Assembly: GCA_033765235.1 (NCBI GenBank)
Contig: JANRIG010000022.1
Span: 124,001 to 188,000 of the forward strand
Origin: JANRIG01 sp033765235
GTDB lineage: Bacteria; Bacteroidota; Bacteroidia; Cytophagales; UBA9547
DNA: 64,000 bases
Reading direction: 5' to 3'
Shown: positions 25,804-33,076 of the stretch, piece by piece
Layout: every line of letters starts with the position of its first letter
How positions within the stretch are numbered: position 1 is the stretch's first letter
Position numbers and translations under genes: made by a program
Notes under the pieces: generated by a model
What the model was told of the DNA's origin: nothing
The model's database searches: none
Seen by the model: the letters and a program-made list of their open reading frames with translations, nothing else

Positions 25804-27360
25804 ATGACTAGACAAAATATATTGTGGGCAGACGACGAGATAGAATTATTGAAACCTCATATCCTATTTTTGAGCAACAAGGGGTACGACATCACAGCCG
25901 TGCAAAGCGGGGCAGATGCGTTGGACAAGTGCCATACTGCACCCTATGATATTGTATTTTTGGATGAAAATATGCCGGGCATGTCGGGTCTTGAAACACT
26001 CACCCAAATAAAACTGCTTAAACCCAACCTCCCTGTCATAATGATCACCAAGTCTGAAGAAGAGCGAATCATGGAAGATGCCATAGGCAGCAAAATAGCT
26101 GACTATCTCATAAAACCACTGAACCCCAACCAAATACTGCTGTCTGTAAAAAAAATATTGGACAACAAACGCTTGATATCCGAAAAAACTACTTTGGCTT
26201 ACCAGCAAGAGTTTAGAAACCTGAGCATGGCATACAATGAGCCTCTTAACCATGAGCAATGGGCAGAAATTTATAAAAAATTGGTGTATTGGGAAATAGA
26301 AATAGACCAATCGCAAAACAAAGAGGTGCTCGAAATGCTGGAAATGCAAAAACACGAAGCCAATGCCAACTTTATCAAATACATTATCAAAAATTATGAA
26401 AAATGGCTCAATGATGTGCAGGTGAGCAAACCTACCCTATCGCACCAGATTATGAAAAAAATGGTGTTTCCTCATATCAATGCTGACACTACTACATTTT
26501 TTATACTTATAGACAACCTCAGGTATGACCAGTGGCGGTGCATAGCCCCTGAGGTGCAAGACATGTTTGATATCATAGACGAAAGCTCGTACTATGCCAT
26601 ACTGCCTACCACTACCGAGTTTGCACGCAATGCCATATTCTCAGGACTCATGCCCTCTGATATGGAAAAATATCATCCCAATCTGTGGATAAATGAAGAT
26701 AACGAAGAAAAACGCAATGCCAACGAAGACAAATTTCTTGAAGCACAGCTCAAACGCCATAAAATAGATACCAAATATTCATACCACAAAATATTGAATG
26801 CCACGCAAGGCAAAGCCTTGAACGACAACCTTAATAACCTCATGGGCAATGGCATCAATGCGGTGGTGTACAACTTTGTAGATATGCTCTCGCATGCCCG
26901 TACAGATAGCCATATGATTAAAGAACTTGCACCTGATGAGGCTGCATACAGAAGCATTACCTTATCGTGGTTTTTGCACTCACCGTTGCACGACTTACTC
27001 AAGTTTTTGTCTGAGAAAAAGGTAAAAACCATCATCACTACAGACCATGGTACCATAAAGGTAAAAAATCCTGTAAAAATAATAGGCGACCGCGAAACCA
27101 ATACCAACCTAAGATACAAAGAAGGCAAAAATCTTTCGTTTGAAGAAAAAGGCACCTTTCATACCCGCAAGCCCGAGCGGCTGATGCTGCCCAAGCACAA
27201 CCTCACCTCAAGCTATGTATTTGCGCTCAACCAAGACTTTTTTGCATATCCCAATAACTATAATTATTACGTAAGCTATTACAAAGACACCTTTCAGCAT
27301 GGAGGAGTATCCTTAGAAGAGATGATAGTACCGCTCATCACCATGGTGGGCAAAGGGTGA
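25804..27360 (+). CDS. porX: PorX: response regulator with PglZ phosphatase-like domain
   Basis: This 518-residue protein combines a CheY-like receiver (D10, D11, phospho-acceptor D54 in FLDENMP, T in MITKS and K in YLIKPL) with a C-terminal PglZ/alkaline-phosphatase-fold domain. Putative metal sites are in LIDNLRYDQW and TTDHGT. The architecture and wording match PorX, the response regulator of the PorX-PorY system that controls T9SS gene expression. The PglZ domain is a phosphodiesterase-type metalloenzyme in characterised members. No porY or sigP is adjacent. It is divergently placed from the DivIVA-domain gene and ends near the first of the two paired hairpins. Confidence 0.95.
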   Translation: MTRQNILWADDEIELLKPHILFLSNKGYDITAVQSGADALDKCHTAPYDIVFLDENMPGMSGLETLTQIKLLKPNLPVIMITKSEEERIMEDAIGSKIADYLIKPLNPNQILLSVKKILDNKRLISEKTTLAYQQEFRNLSMAYNEPLNHEQWAEIYKKLVYWEIEIDQSQNKEVLEMLEMQKHEANANFIKYIIKNYEKWLNDVQVSKPTLSHQIMKKMVFPHINADTTTFFILIDNLRYDQWRCIAPEVQDMFDIIDESSYYAILPTTTEFARNAIFSGLMPSDMEKYHPNLWINEDNEEKRNANEDKFLEAQLKRHKIDTKYSYHKILNATQGKALNDNLNNLMGNGINAVVYNFVDMLSHARTDSHMIKELAPDEAAYRSITLSWFLHSPLHDLLKFLSEKKVKTIITTDHGTIKVKNPVKIIGDRETNTNLRYKEGKNLSFEEKGTFHTRKPERLMLPKHNLTSSYVFALNQDFFAYPNNYNYYVSYYKDTFQHGGVSLEEMIVPLITMVGKG

Positions 27361-27420
27361 TGTGAGGATGACATTTATATATTATATGAATGTTTGTTCA
27401 CAATTTTTTTTATTACAGAT

Positions 27421-27453
27421 AGCATATACAACTTTTTGAAAGTTGTATATGCT
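27421..27453. repeat. Hairpin A: 15-bp perfect stem sharing its core with hairpin B
   Basis: AGCATATACAACTTT (27421-27435), loop TTG (27436-27438), AAAGTTGTATATGCT (27439-27453). The 19-base core ACAACTTTTTGAAAGTTGT is identical to that at 32957-32976, while the outer arm bases differ but still pair. There is no T-run after it on either strand, so it is not a standard intrinsic terminator. It lies 60 bases after the porX stop and 18 bases beyond the stop of the small leftward ORF. Confidence 0.8.
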
Positions 27454-27471
27454 TAGGAATGAGGGCGGAAG

Positions 27472-27633
27472 CTATTTTTTGATTTGCTCACGCATTTTGT
27501 GATATAAGTGCTGATTTGCCTTGGCTTCCTTTATTCTTTCAGGAAAAATAGGATTATCACCATATTTTTCTTTTACCTTTTTTATTAGTTGAATAGGGTC
27601 TAATACAATGACATTATTATTGCCTGTTTTCAT
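27472..27633 (-). CDS. Small hypothetical protein (53 aa)
   Basis: This short frame runs from ATG 27633 to TAG at 27474-27472. The product begins MKTGNNNVIVLDPIQLIKKV and continues with a Lys/Glu-rich helix that contains KYGDNPIFPERIKEA and ends HLYHKMREQIKK. Its composition is protein-like rather than random. The start overlaps the TGA of the preceding frame as ATGA, the coupling seen elsewhere in this window. I do not recognise a family. It could be a small toxin, antitoxin or DNA-associated protein given the nearby XRE regulator, but nothing in the sequence demonstrates that. Confidence 0.5.
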   Translation of the reverse strand: MKTGNNNVIVLDPIQLIKKVKEKYGDNPIFPERIKEAKANQHLYHKMREQIKK

Positions 27634-27785
27634 GACTTTAGTATGCTAAATTCTGTATAATTTTTATGTAAATTAATATTAGATGAAATTTTTTGACCTT
27701 CTTCCAATCCAAATATACGATAATTTTTATTAAATTCATTGCCATAATTTATTATGGTTCGAATTATTGCTATTTCCTCTCCAGA
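27630..27785 (-). other. Open frame without ATG between XRE gene and small ORF
   Basis: A leftward frame ends in TGA (27632-27630) overlapping the next ATG, and reads EEIAIIRTIINYGNEFNKNY, then RIFGLEEGQKISSNIN, then LHKNYTEFSILKS. It has coding character but no ATG, GTG or TTG near its left border. The upstream in-frame stop lies within the end of the XRE gene. It may be the remnant of a gene truncated by the XRE frame, or use an unusual start; an internal TTG would give only 25 residues. Confidence 0.3.
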
Positions 27786-28126
27786 GCAGCTATCTTTTGC
27801 TCAAGCAGTAAGATTTTCTCTTCGTATAGTTTTATCATTTCTTGATGCATCTTTTCAAATTTGGCAGAGTAATGTGTATGAATAGAAAAACTTTGTTCAT
27901 TGGCTGTGCCATAGTTATTAAAAATGGGGGAAGATGTGTTTATGAGTTCTTCGGGTGTAGTTTGCAAGCTATCGGCAATGGCTTTGAGGCGGTGTAGGTT
28001 TATATCTACTTCATCGCGTTCTATCTTACCATATCCTGTGACCGACATATGGAGCATTTCGGCCATATTTTCCTGACTTAGTTTTTTGCTTTCGCGTAGC
28101 AGCCTTATTTTTTCACCTACCTTCAT
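27770..28126 (-). CDS. XRE-family helix-turn-helix regulator with coiled coil
   Basis: This 118-residue protein has an N-terminal Cro/CI-type DNA-binding domain (VGEKIRLLRESKKLSQENMAEML, then HMSVTGYGKIERDEVDINLHRLKAIADSL). A linker and a C-terminal coiled coil (IKLYEEKILLLEQKIAALERK) for oligomerisation follow. It is a candidate local regulator of the surrounding accessory segment. A 23-base palindrome-like site sits 4 bases upstream of its start (28130-28152), and a related site lies upstream of the divergent surface gene. Confidence 0.88.
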   Translation of the reverse strand: MKVGEKIRLLRESKKLSQENMAEMLHMSVTGYGKIERDEVDINLHRLKAIADSLQTTPEELINTSSPIFNNYGTANEQSFSIHTHYSAKFEKMHQEMIKLYEEKILLLEQKIAALERK

Positions 28127-28129
28127 GGT

Positions 28130-28152
28130 GCATATTTGTTAATTGAATGTGC
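28130..28152. promoter_or_regulatory. Candidate XRE operator, site 1
   Basis: GCATATT (28130-28136) and AATGTGC (28146-28152) are near-complementary arms (pattern GCAnATT, 9 bases, AATnTGC) around a TTAATT core, directly upstream of the XRE start codon. Site 2 at 28264-28286 shares most of it. Confidence 0.35.
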
Positions 28153-28263
28153 TAAAATACATATTGTTTGAGAATATCAAATACATGAGAGTAGTAATAT
28201 TATTGCATACTATAAAATATCATCAAAAAAGCTGTAAAAATTGTCTTAAACCTAATTAATTGA

Positions 28264-28286
28264 GCACATTTATTAATTTAATATAA
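28264..28286. promoter_or_regulatory. Candidate XRE operator, site 2
   Basis: GCACATT, nine bases with a TTAATT core, then AATAT: similar to site 1 but with a decayed right arm. It ends 5 bases before the ATG of the divergent secreted-protein gene, where binding could block expression. Confidence 0.3.
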
Positions 28287-28291
28287 CCACC

Positions 28292-28864
28292 ATGAAAAAT
28301 TTAACATCAATTTTATTTATCACTATCCTATATATTTGTACAGTTAATGCACAGTTACTTGTCAAAGATAGTTTTGACAATCTTAGTTCCGGAACAGGTT
28401 TTCAAATGCCTTGGCAAGACAGTGCTCCTATATACAACCATTATTATACAGATTCAGGTTTCCCATTTGAATATGCATTGCTCAACGGTTCGGGAAGCTA
28501 CCTCAATACTAGGCATTGGTCAGGAAGTGCTAATGCATACCCTACGCTTTACCGCGATTTCGATGTAAGTTCAAATTCTCAAGTATTCACATCAGGATAT
28601 GTAGAAAACAATGCTGTTACTGTCAATTATGGCAAAGATATATATATTTCTCTATTCTTCAGATTTGAGACTATCAATGGCGAGATAATCTTAGAAAATA
28701 CTGCGGGAGATGCTTCAATAAAATTTGTATTAGAGTCTGCCTCTCAAGACAATATACTTACCGTGTATATTAAAGAGCCTGCTACAAATGGCAAAGGTGT
28801 CAACTATATCAAACTGGGCAGTACTCCGCCCTTAAACCGATTTTATACCCACTATTATGTATAA
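28292..28864 (+). CDS. Secreted surface protein, N-terminal fragment of a frameshifted gene
   Basis: This 190-residue frame starts with a clear signal peptide (MKNLTSILFITILYICTVNAQ). A beta-rich domain follows, beginning KDSFDNLSSGTGFQMPW and resembling the LamG-like/concanavalin fold of Bacteroidota secreted proteins. It stops at TAA 28862-28864. Skipping the two bases TA at 28862-28863 restores an open frame that continues as VKISQKKRFEFVNYSGPN and leads directly into the next frame. It therefore appears to be the front of a gene of about 540 codons broken by a two-base insertion, possibly a TA duplication in GTATA. A sequencing error would give the same picture. Confidence 0.75.
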   Translation: MKNLTSILFITILYICTVNAQLLVKDSFDNLSSGTGFQMPWQDSAPIYNHYYTDSGFPFEYALLNGSGSYLNTRHWSGSANAYPTLYRDFDVSSNSQVFTSGYVENNAVTVNYGKDIYISLFFRFETINGEIILENTAGDASIKFVLESASQDNILTVYIKEPATNGKGVNYIKLGSTPPLNRFYTHYYV

Positions 28865-29913
28865 AAATTTCACAAAAAAAAAGATTTGAGTTTGTCAATT
28901 ATTCTGGACCTAATAACTTAAATGACCAATCTTACATACAAGAAATTACATGCAGTATAAATCAATCACTCACCGACGAAAATGTGATAAACCCGTTTGT
29001 AAAATATTATTGGCTGGTACAAGAGTATATATCCGATTTATCAATATATGATACACCTAAGGTAAAATATAACATGAACATGATAAAAGTAAGAGGTCAA
29101 CACAATTTTGCGGTAGACGAGCTTAAAATTGCAACTACTTTCAATGAAATGAAACCAACCATACAAACCATAAACAATGCCGGTAATTTGGCTGTAAATG
29201 GCAACTTTATATCAAATGGCAATGGCAATATTAAAGGCAACTTGCTGATAGAAAATGGTAATATAAATATGATTGGCAAGCCTGATAATGCTATTATTGC
29301 TCATGGCTTGAATAAATACAAAGGACCTGAAATAAATATGAATTATTTGGGCAGGGTTACATCGGGCAGAATGGTACTTCAGGATATGATGAATGGAGGA
29401 GGTGCTAATTGGAGTAGATTGTTATTAAGTAATAATTTGGTGTTTAATGACCGTAAAAATTATTTTGAACTAGTAGGAGGAGGGGTTTATCCTGATTTTG
29501 CTGCTTTAAGATTTGAAAACGATGGAATTATTAGTTTATATTCCAAAAGTCAAACAATGGATCCAATAAATACAACTTTTGGTCATTTAAATATGTACAG
29601 AAAACTATATATTACACCTGATGGTAAATTTTATTTTTATGGCACCATTTATGCCAAAGAAATTGAAATAAAAACTACCGGGTTTCCTGATTATGTATTT
29701 CACAAGAAGTATAAATTAGAAAGATTAGAAAATGTAGAAACATACATCAATAAAAATAAACATCTAAAAGGATTGCCCACTGCAAAAGAGGTATCAGACA
29801 AAGGTATAAAAATAACTGAACTTAATAAAAAACTGGTAGAAAAAATAGAAGAACTTACTTTGTATATTATTGAACAAAATAAACGTATAAAGGCATTAGA
29901 AGATAAACATTAA
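28864..29913 (+). CDS. Secreted surface protein, C-terminal fragment of the same frameshifted gene
   Basis: The frame is open from just after the upstream stop; the first conventional start is GTG 28984, but the residues before it (RFEFVNYSGPNNLNDQ, then SYIQEITCSINQSLTDEN) read as protein. The middle is beta-rich with short Asn/Gly repeats (AVNGNFISNGNGNIKGNL) like phage-type fibre domains. The end has the pattern common in Bacteroidota fibre-like proteins: DYVFHKKYKLERLENVETYI, NKHLKGLPTAKEV, then a coiled coil (KKLVEKIEELTLYIIEQNKR). Without the upstream signal peptide it could not be exported. It lies 10 bases before the hexapeptide-repeat gene in the same direction. Confidence 0.65.
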   Translation, partial: KISQKKRFEFVNYSGPNNLNDQSYIQEITCSINQSLTDENVINPFVKYYWLVQEYISDLSIYDTPKVKYNMNMIKVRGQHNFAVDELKIATTFNEMKPTIQTINNAGNLAVNGNFISNGNGNIKGNLLIENGNINMIGKPDNAIIAHGLNKYKGPEINMNYLGRVTSGRMVLQDMMNGGGANWSRLLLSNNLVFNDRKNYFELVGGGVYPDFAALRFENDGIISLYSKSQTMDPINTTFGHLNMYRKLYITPDGKFYFYGTIYAKEIEIKTTGFPDYVFHKKYKLERLENVETYINKNKHLKGLPTAKEVSDKGIKITELNKKLVEKIEELTLYIIEQNKRIKALEDKH

Positions 29914-29923
29914 TTAATAAGTT

Positions 29924-30772
29924 ATGAGACACTATTATATAGCATGGTGCATAATTATTGGGTTGATTATTTACAATATAAGATGCAAACCTACTGAAGA
30001 TGCTGTACCTATTGTTCCTATGAATAATAATACAAGTATAGTAGGAGTAAATACAGTAATAGGTGCAAGTACAATAACAGGCTCACATACTACATGTGGC
30101 AATGCTACAATAACAGGTACAAATTCAGTACTTGGTACAGTATTTAATATAATTACGATAATTGGCAATGTACCCGGCAACCATACAATACTGGGGCTTA
30201 ATACCTTAACAGGGGAAACAACGATATTAGGTATTGTAACAACAGCTGACACTAGCACATCTGTTATTATTAAACCAAGCTGTACCTATACAGGTGATTA
30301 TTTTGTAAACCGCCTTACTACAAACCAAATAGACTTGCCCATACGTAAATCCATAGTAATATTGCCTGAACACTTACGAGTAGAATTCAAAGCATTACTT
30401 TGGGACACACGATGTCTTGACCCGAATTTGCCAAAAGTAGTATGTGAACCTTGGCCTCCCGAGGTATTGGTAAAGTATGAAATAAGCGATGCCCAATGCA
30501 ATACTTATGAAACATATATGTCTAAATACGATTTTTATTTAAATATACTAATTTTATCCTATCCATTACCAAAATCTCAAAATGTGTACAGTACCTTAAC
30601 CTTTACAGGATTTAATATTGAATACCAAAATATACTACCTAAAAAAGTGATAGATACTACAGTCTATCCATTTTATGATGTTGATAATATAACAATAGTA
30701 AGGATTGATACATTCTTTATTCCCATTGTAAAGGATACAAATAGTTATACGCTAAAACTTAAGTTAAACTAA
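29924..30772 (+). CDS. Exported protein with hexapeptide (left-handed beta-helix-like) repeats
   Basis: This 282-residue protein has a hydrophobic N-terminus followed by Cys21. The residues before it (YNIRC) are a poor lipobox, so lipidation is uncertain. Residues 40-105 show a six-residue period: glycines fall at 41, 47, 53, 59, 65 and 71, and after a 14-residue interruption at 85, 91, 97 and 103. The pattern [VILT]-G-x-[NSH]-T-[VILT] is that of left-handed beta-helices. The C-terminal half is beta-rich with paired cysteines (CLDPNLPKVVC) and unknown function. The stop overlaps the start of the metalloprotease gene by one base (TAATG), suggesting coupled translation and a related role. Confidence 0.7.
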   Translation: MRHYYIAWCIIIGLIIYNIRCKPTEDAVPIVPMNNNTSIVGVNTVIGASTITGSHTTCGNATITGTNSVLGTVFNIITIIGNVPGNHTILGLNTLTGETTILGIVTTADTSTSVIIKPSCTYTGDYFVNRLTTNQIDLPIRKSIVILPEHLRVEFKALLWDTRCLDPNLPKVVCEPWPPEVLVKYEISDAQCNTYETYMSKYDFYLNILILSYPLPKSQNVYSTLTFTGFNIEYQNILPKKVIDTTVYPFYDVDNITIVRIDTFFIPIVKDTNSYTLKLKLN

Positions 30773-32913
30773 TGCTTAGAAGACATATATTGACAATATA
30801 CTTTTTACTAAATTTTAGTTTTTGCATCGGTCAATTTTTTTTTACTGATTCTATTGATTATATCCTAAAACCAAGCTTTTATAACAAATATTTAGAAATA
30901 AAAGATAGTTTATTTATTACCCCCGATGAATTTATTTCTAACTACTCAAGCAAAATTATTGGTAACAGCAAAAGTAAACTATTATATGTTCGTACTAAAA
31001 CGGACCCATCAGGGAATATCCACAAAACTTACCAACAATATTATAACAATTATCCCATAAATGACGGATATGTAATATTGCATTGCATCAATAGTTATGT
31101 TAATAAAGTAACGGGCAGTTTATACTATAATTTTACAGCAAGCAGCAATATGACACATACAATAAAACCTAAAAATTTAATAAAAAATATGGTTCCCAAA
31201 AATATAATGAAAGACAAAAGGACTTCCATAGAATATAAATGTAAATATATAGATTGTGATACTACACCTTTCAAAAAAGAAATGATATTAAGCCATGAGA
31301 TAACCGTTTATAGTGATACAAATAACTATGACTATACATTCTATTTTTTTGCATCAAATGATAAATATTTGTTTAAAAACAAAAACACAAAATATTGTGC
31401 GCCAAATTATTATACACCTACTTCTGATGAGACAGTAGAAAATTGTGCAAACATAAATTTTTACAATACAGACAAACAATTTTTCGCAGATTATGAAGTA
31501 AGTAAGGCTGCTTATTTGTCAAAAATTAAAGGTAATAGACCTATGTTAAACGATTTCAACCGTACAATATATAACAATATAAATGTTGTAAATGGAGGTC
31601 AATTTATTACTTCACCAACTTTATTTCAGTGGAACAGTCCTGTTCAACGTGGTGCGGCTACCTATCTATGGGCAGCAGAATTTTTTTATGATTATGCATA
31701 TGACAACTATGGTTTTAGTACTGTTGATAACAAAGATGGAAACATATCAATAGTACTTAATAGTTCTGTATCTGCTGGAATACTTGCTTCTTATAGTAAT
31801 AAAGTAGTCAACATTGTTGGGGTCAATGTTATTAGACCTGCTGTTTTATGGCACGAGTTAGGTCATTCCATAGCAGACCAAATTTGGGGAAATGGTACTG
31901 TCGTCATAGGAGAATATCCCTTTTTCGAAGGTATTGCTGATATTACTAGCATGGTAATACAATATGCATATACAGGAGGTAATGTACTATGGGAATCTGT
32001 TTATAATCCATCATGGTCAGTTAACGCAACTATAGGAGATGTAGATTGGAATAATCCACATAGGAATGAAGATGCACAAAAACGTATAATTACTCATTGG
32101 TTTTATATAATGTGCAACGGGCAAACTGGTTTTAATACATTAGGATATCCTTATAATGTGTCAGGCATAGGCATAAATAAGGCAGACAAAATATTATTCC
32201 ATGCTATGGAATATTACAGCTATCAAGGCATTAGTTTAAAAGATGCATTAGTAAACTGCTTATTATCAGCAGCAGACTTATATGGCAATTGCTCAAATGA
32301 GTATATACAAACATCAAATGCAATAGAAGCTGTAGGTATAAGAAATGGAACAACAAATTGGGGAAGTGATTACAATTTATGTTTGGATATAAACTCTTCA
32401 ATTTCATCACAATTTATATTTGCTACCGGGGTCTTTACTTTATCAAATAATTGCAGCACTATTGTGAGAAATAATTCAACTTTAATTGCTAATTCTTCTA
32501 CAAAAGTGGTTCTTAAACCTGGTTTTAAAGCAGAAAGGGGGTCTTTTTTCCATGCAGGTATTACACAATGTTATAATCCTACTGTTTCTAAAACACCTCC
32601 AATTTACAATTCATCAAGAAAAGAATACATCGAAACTTCACATTTAAACAAAATAGTTGCTAAAAAATATATCCCTGATGTATTTCCTAATCCATTCGAA
32701 AATACTTTTAACATAGATTATAACCCCGATAGCATATCTAATAATTCAAATTTTTATAGAATAATTGATATAAACTCAAAAACTATAAAAGAGGGTGCCT
32801 TTAATGTAGGCAGCAATCAGGTTGATATGTCGTCTGTAGGTACTGGGTTGTATTATTTACAATTATATTTATCTGGCACCTACAGCAAAACTTTCAAAAT
32901 TGTCAGGAAATAA
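30772..32913 (+). CDS. Secreted thermolysin-like zinc metalloprotease with T9SS sorting domain
   Basis: This 713-residue protein has a signal peptide, a propeptide-like N-terminal region (about residues 25-220, containing KTYQQYYNNYPINDGYVILH, similar to FTP propeptides) and a gluzincin domain. The zinc motif is HELGH at residues 361-365 and the third ligand is E386 in FFEGIADITS, close to the thermolysin spacing and wording. After it come a coat-hanger-like beta stack (around KVVLKPGFKAERGSFFHAG) and a C-terminal T9SS type A sorting domain (PDVFPNPFENTFNIDYN to the final KTFKIVRK). It should be exported by T9SS and act on extracellular proteins. Its row-level GC (16/60 and 21/60 in two rows counted) is lower than that of porX or lon rows (30/60 each). 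Confidence 0.88.
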   Translation: MLRRHILTIYFLLNFSFCIGQFFFTDSIDYILKPSFYNKYLEIKDSLFITPDEFISNYSSKIIGNSKSKLLYVRTKTDPSGNIHKTYQQYYNNYPINDGYVILHCINSYVNKVTGSLYYNFTASSNMTHTIKPKNLIKNMVPKNIMKDKRTSIEYKCKYIDCDTTPFKKEMILSHEITVYSDTNNYDYTFYFFASNDKYLFKNKNTKYCAPNYYTPTSDETVENCANINFYNTDKQFFADYEVSKAAYLSKIKGNRPMLNDFNRTIYNNINVVNGGQFITSPTLFQWNSPVQRGAATYLWAAEFFYDYAYDNYGFSTVDNKDGNISIVLNSSVSAGILASYSNKVVNIVGVNVIRPAVLWHELGHSIADQIWGNGTVVIGEYPFFEGIADITSMVIQYAYTGGNVLWESVYNPSWSVNATIGDVDWNNPHRNEDAQKRIITHWFYIMCNGQTGFNTLGYPYNVSGIGINKADKILFHAMEYYSYQGISLKDALVNCLLSAADLYGNCSNEYIQTSNAIEAVGIRNGTTNWGSDYNLCLDINSSISSQFIFATGVFTLSNNCSTIVRNNSTLIANSSTKVVLKPGFKAERGSFFHAGITQCYNPTVSKTPPIYNSSRKEYIETSHLNKIVAKKYIPDVFPNPFENTFNIDYNPDSISNNSNFYRIIDINSKTIKEGAFNVGSNQVDMSSVGTGLYYLQLYLSGTYSKTFKIVRK

Positions 32914-32951
32914 TATTTCTTATAATATAAGAATATATATTTTTCAGAATT

Positions 32952-32982
32952 GATTAGACAACTTTTTGAAAGTTGTCTAATC
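32952..32982. repeat. Hairpin B: 14-bp perfect stem sharing its core with hairpin A
   Basis: GATTAGACAACTTT (32952-32965), loop TTG (32966-32968), AAAGTTGTCTAATC (32969-32982). The core is identical to hairpin A and the outer six bases differ but pair perfectly, i.e. they covary. It lies 39 bases after the metalloprotease stop and about 95 bases before lon. No T-run follows. Confidence 0.8.
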
Positions 32983-33076
32983 TTGGGAGCGTATCATACA
33001 CAAATATTCATACTTCACACACTTTGGCACAACATTTGATATTTGGTATTAATATTTTCATTGTTAATAATAATAA

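Noticed and set aside
28873..28882. A-run as a programmed slippage site for the split surface gene
   Set aside because: The first frame already stops at 28862-28864, before the A-run, so slippage there cannot join the two frames.
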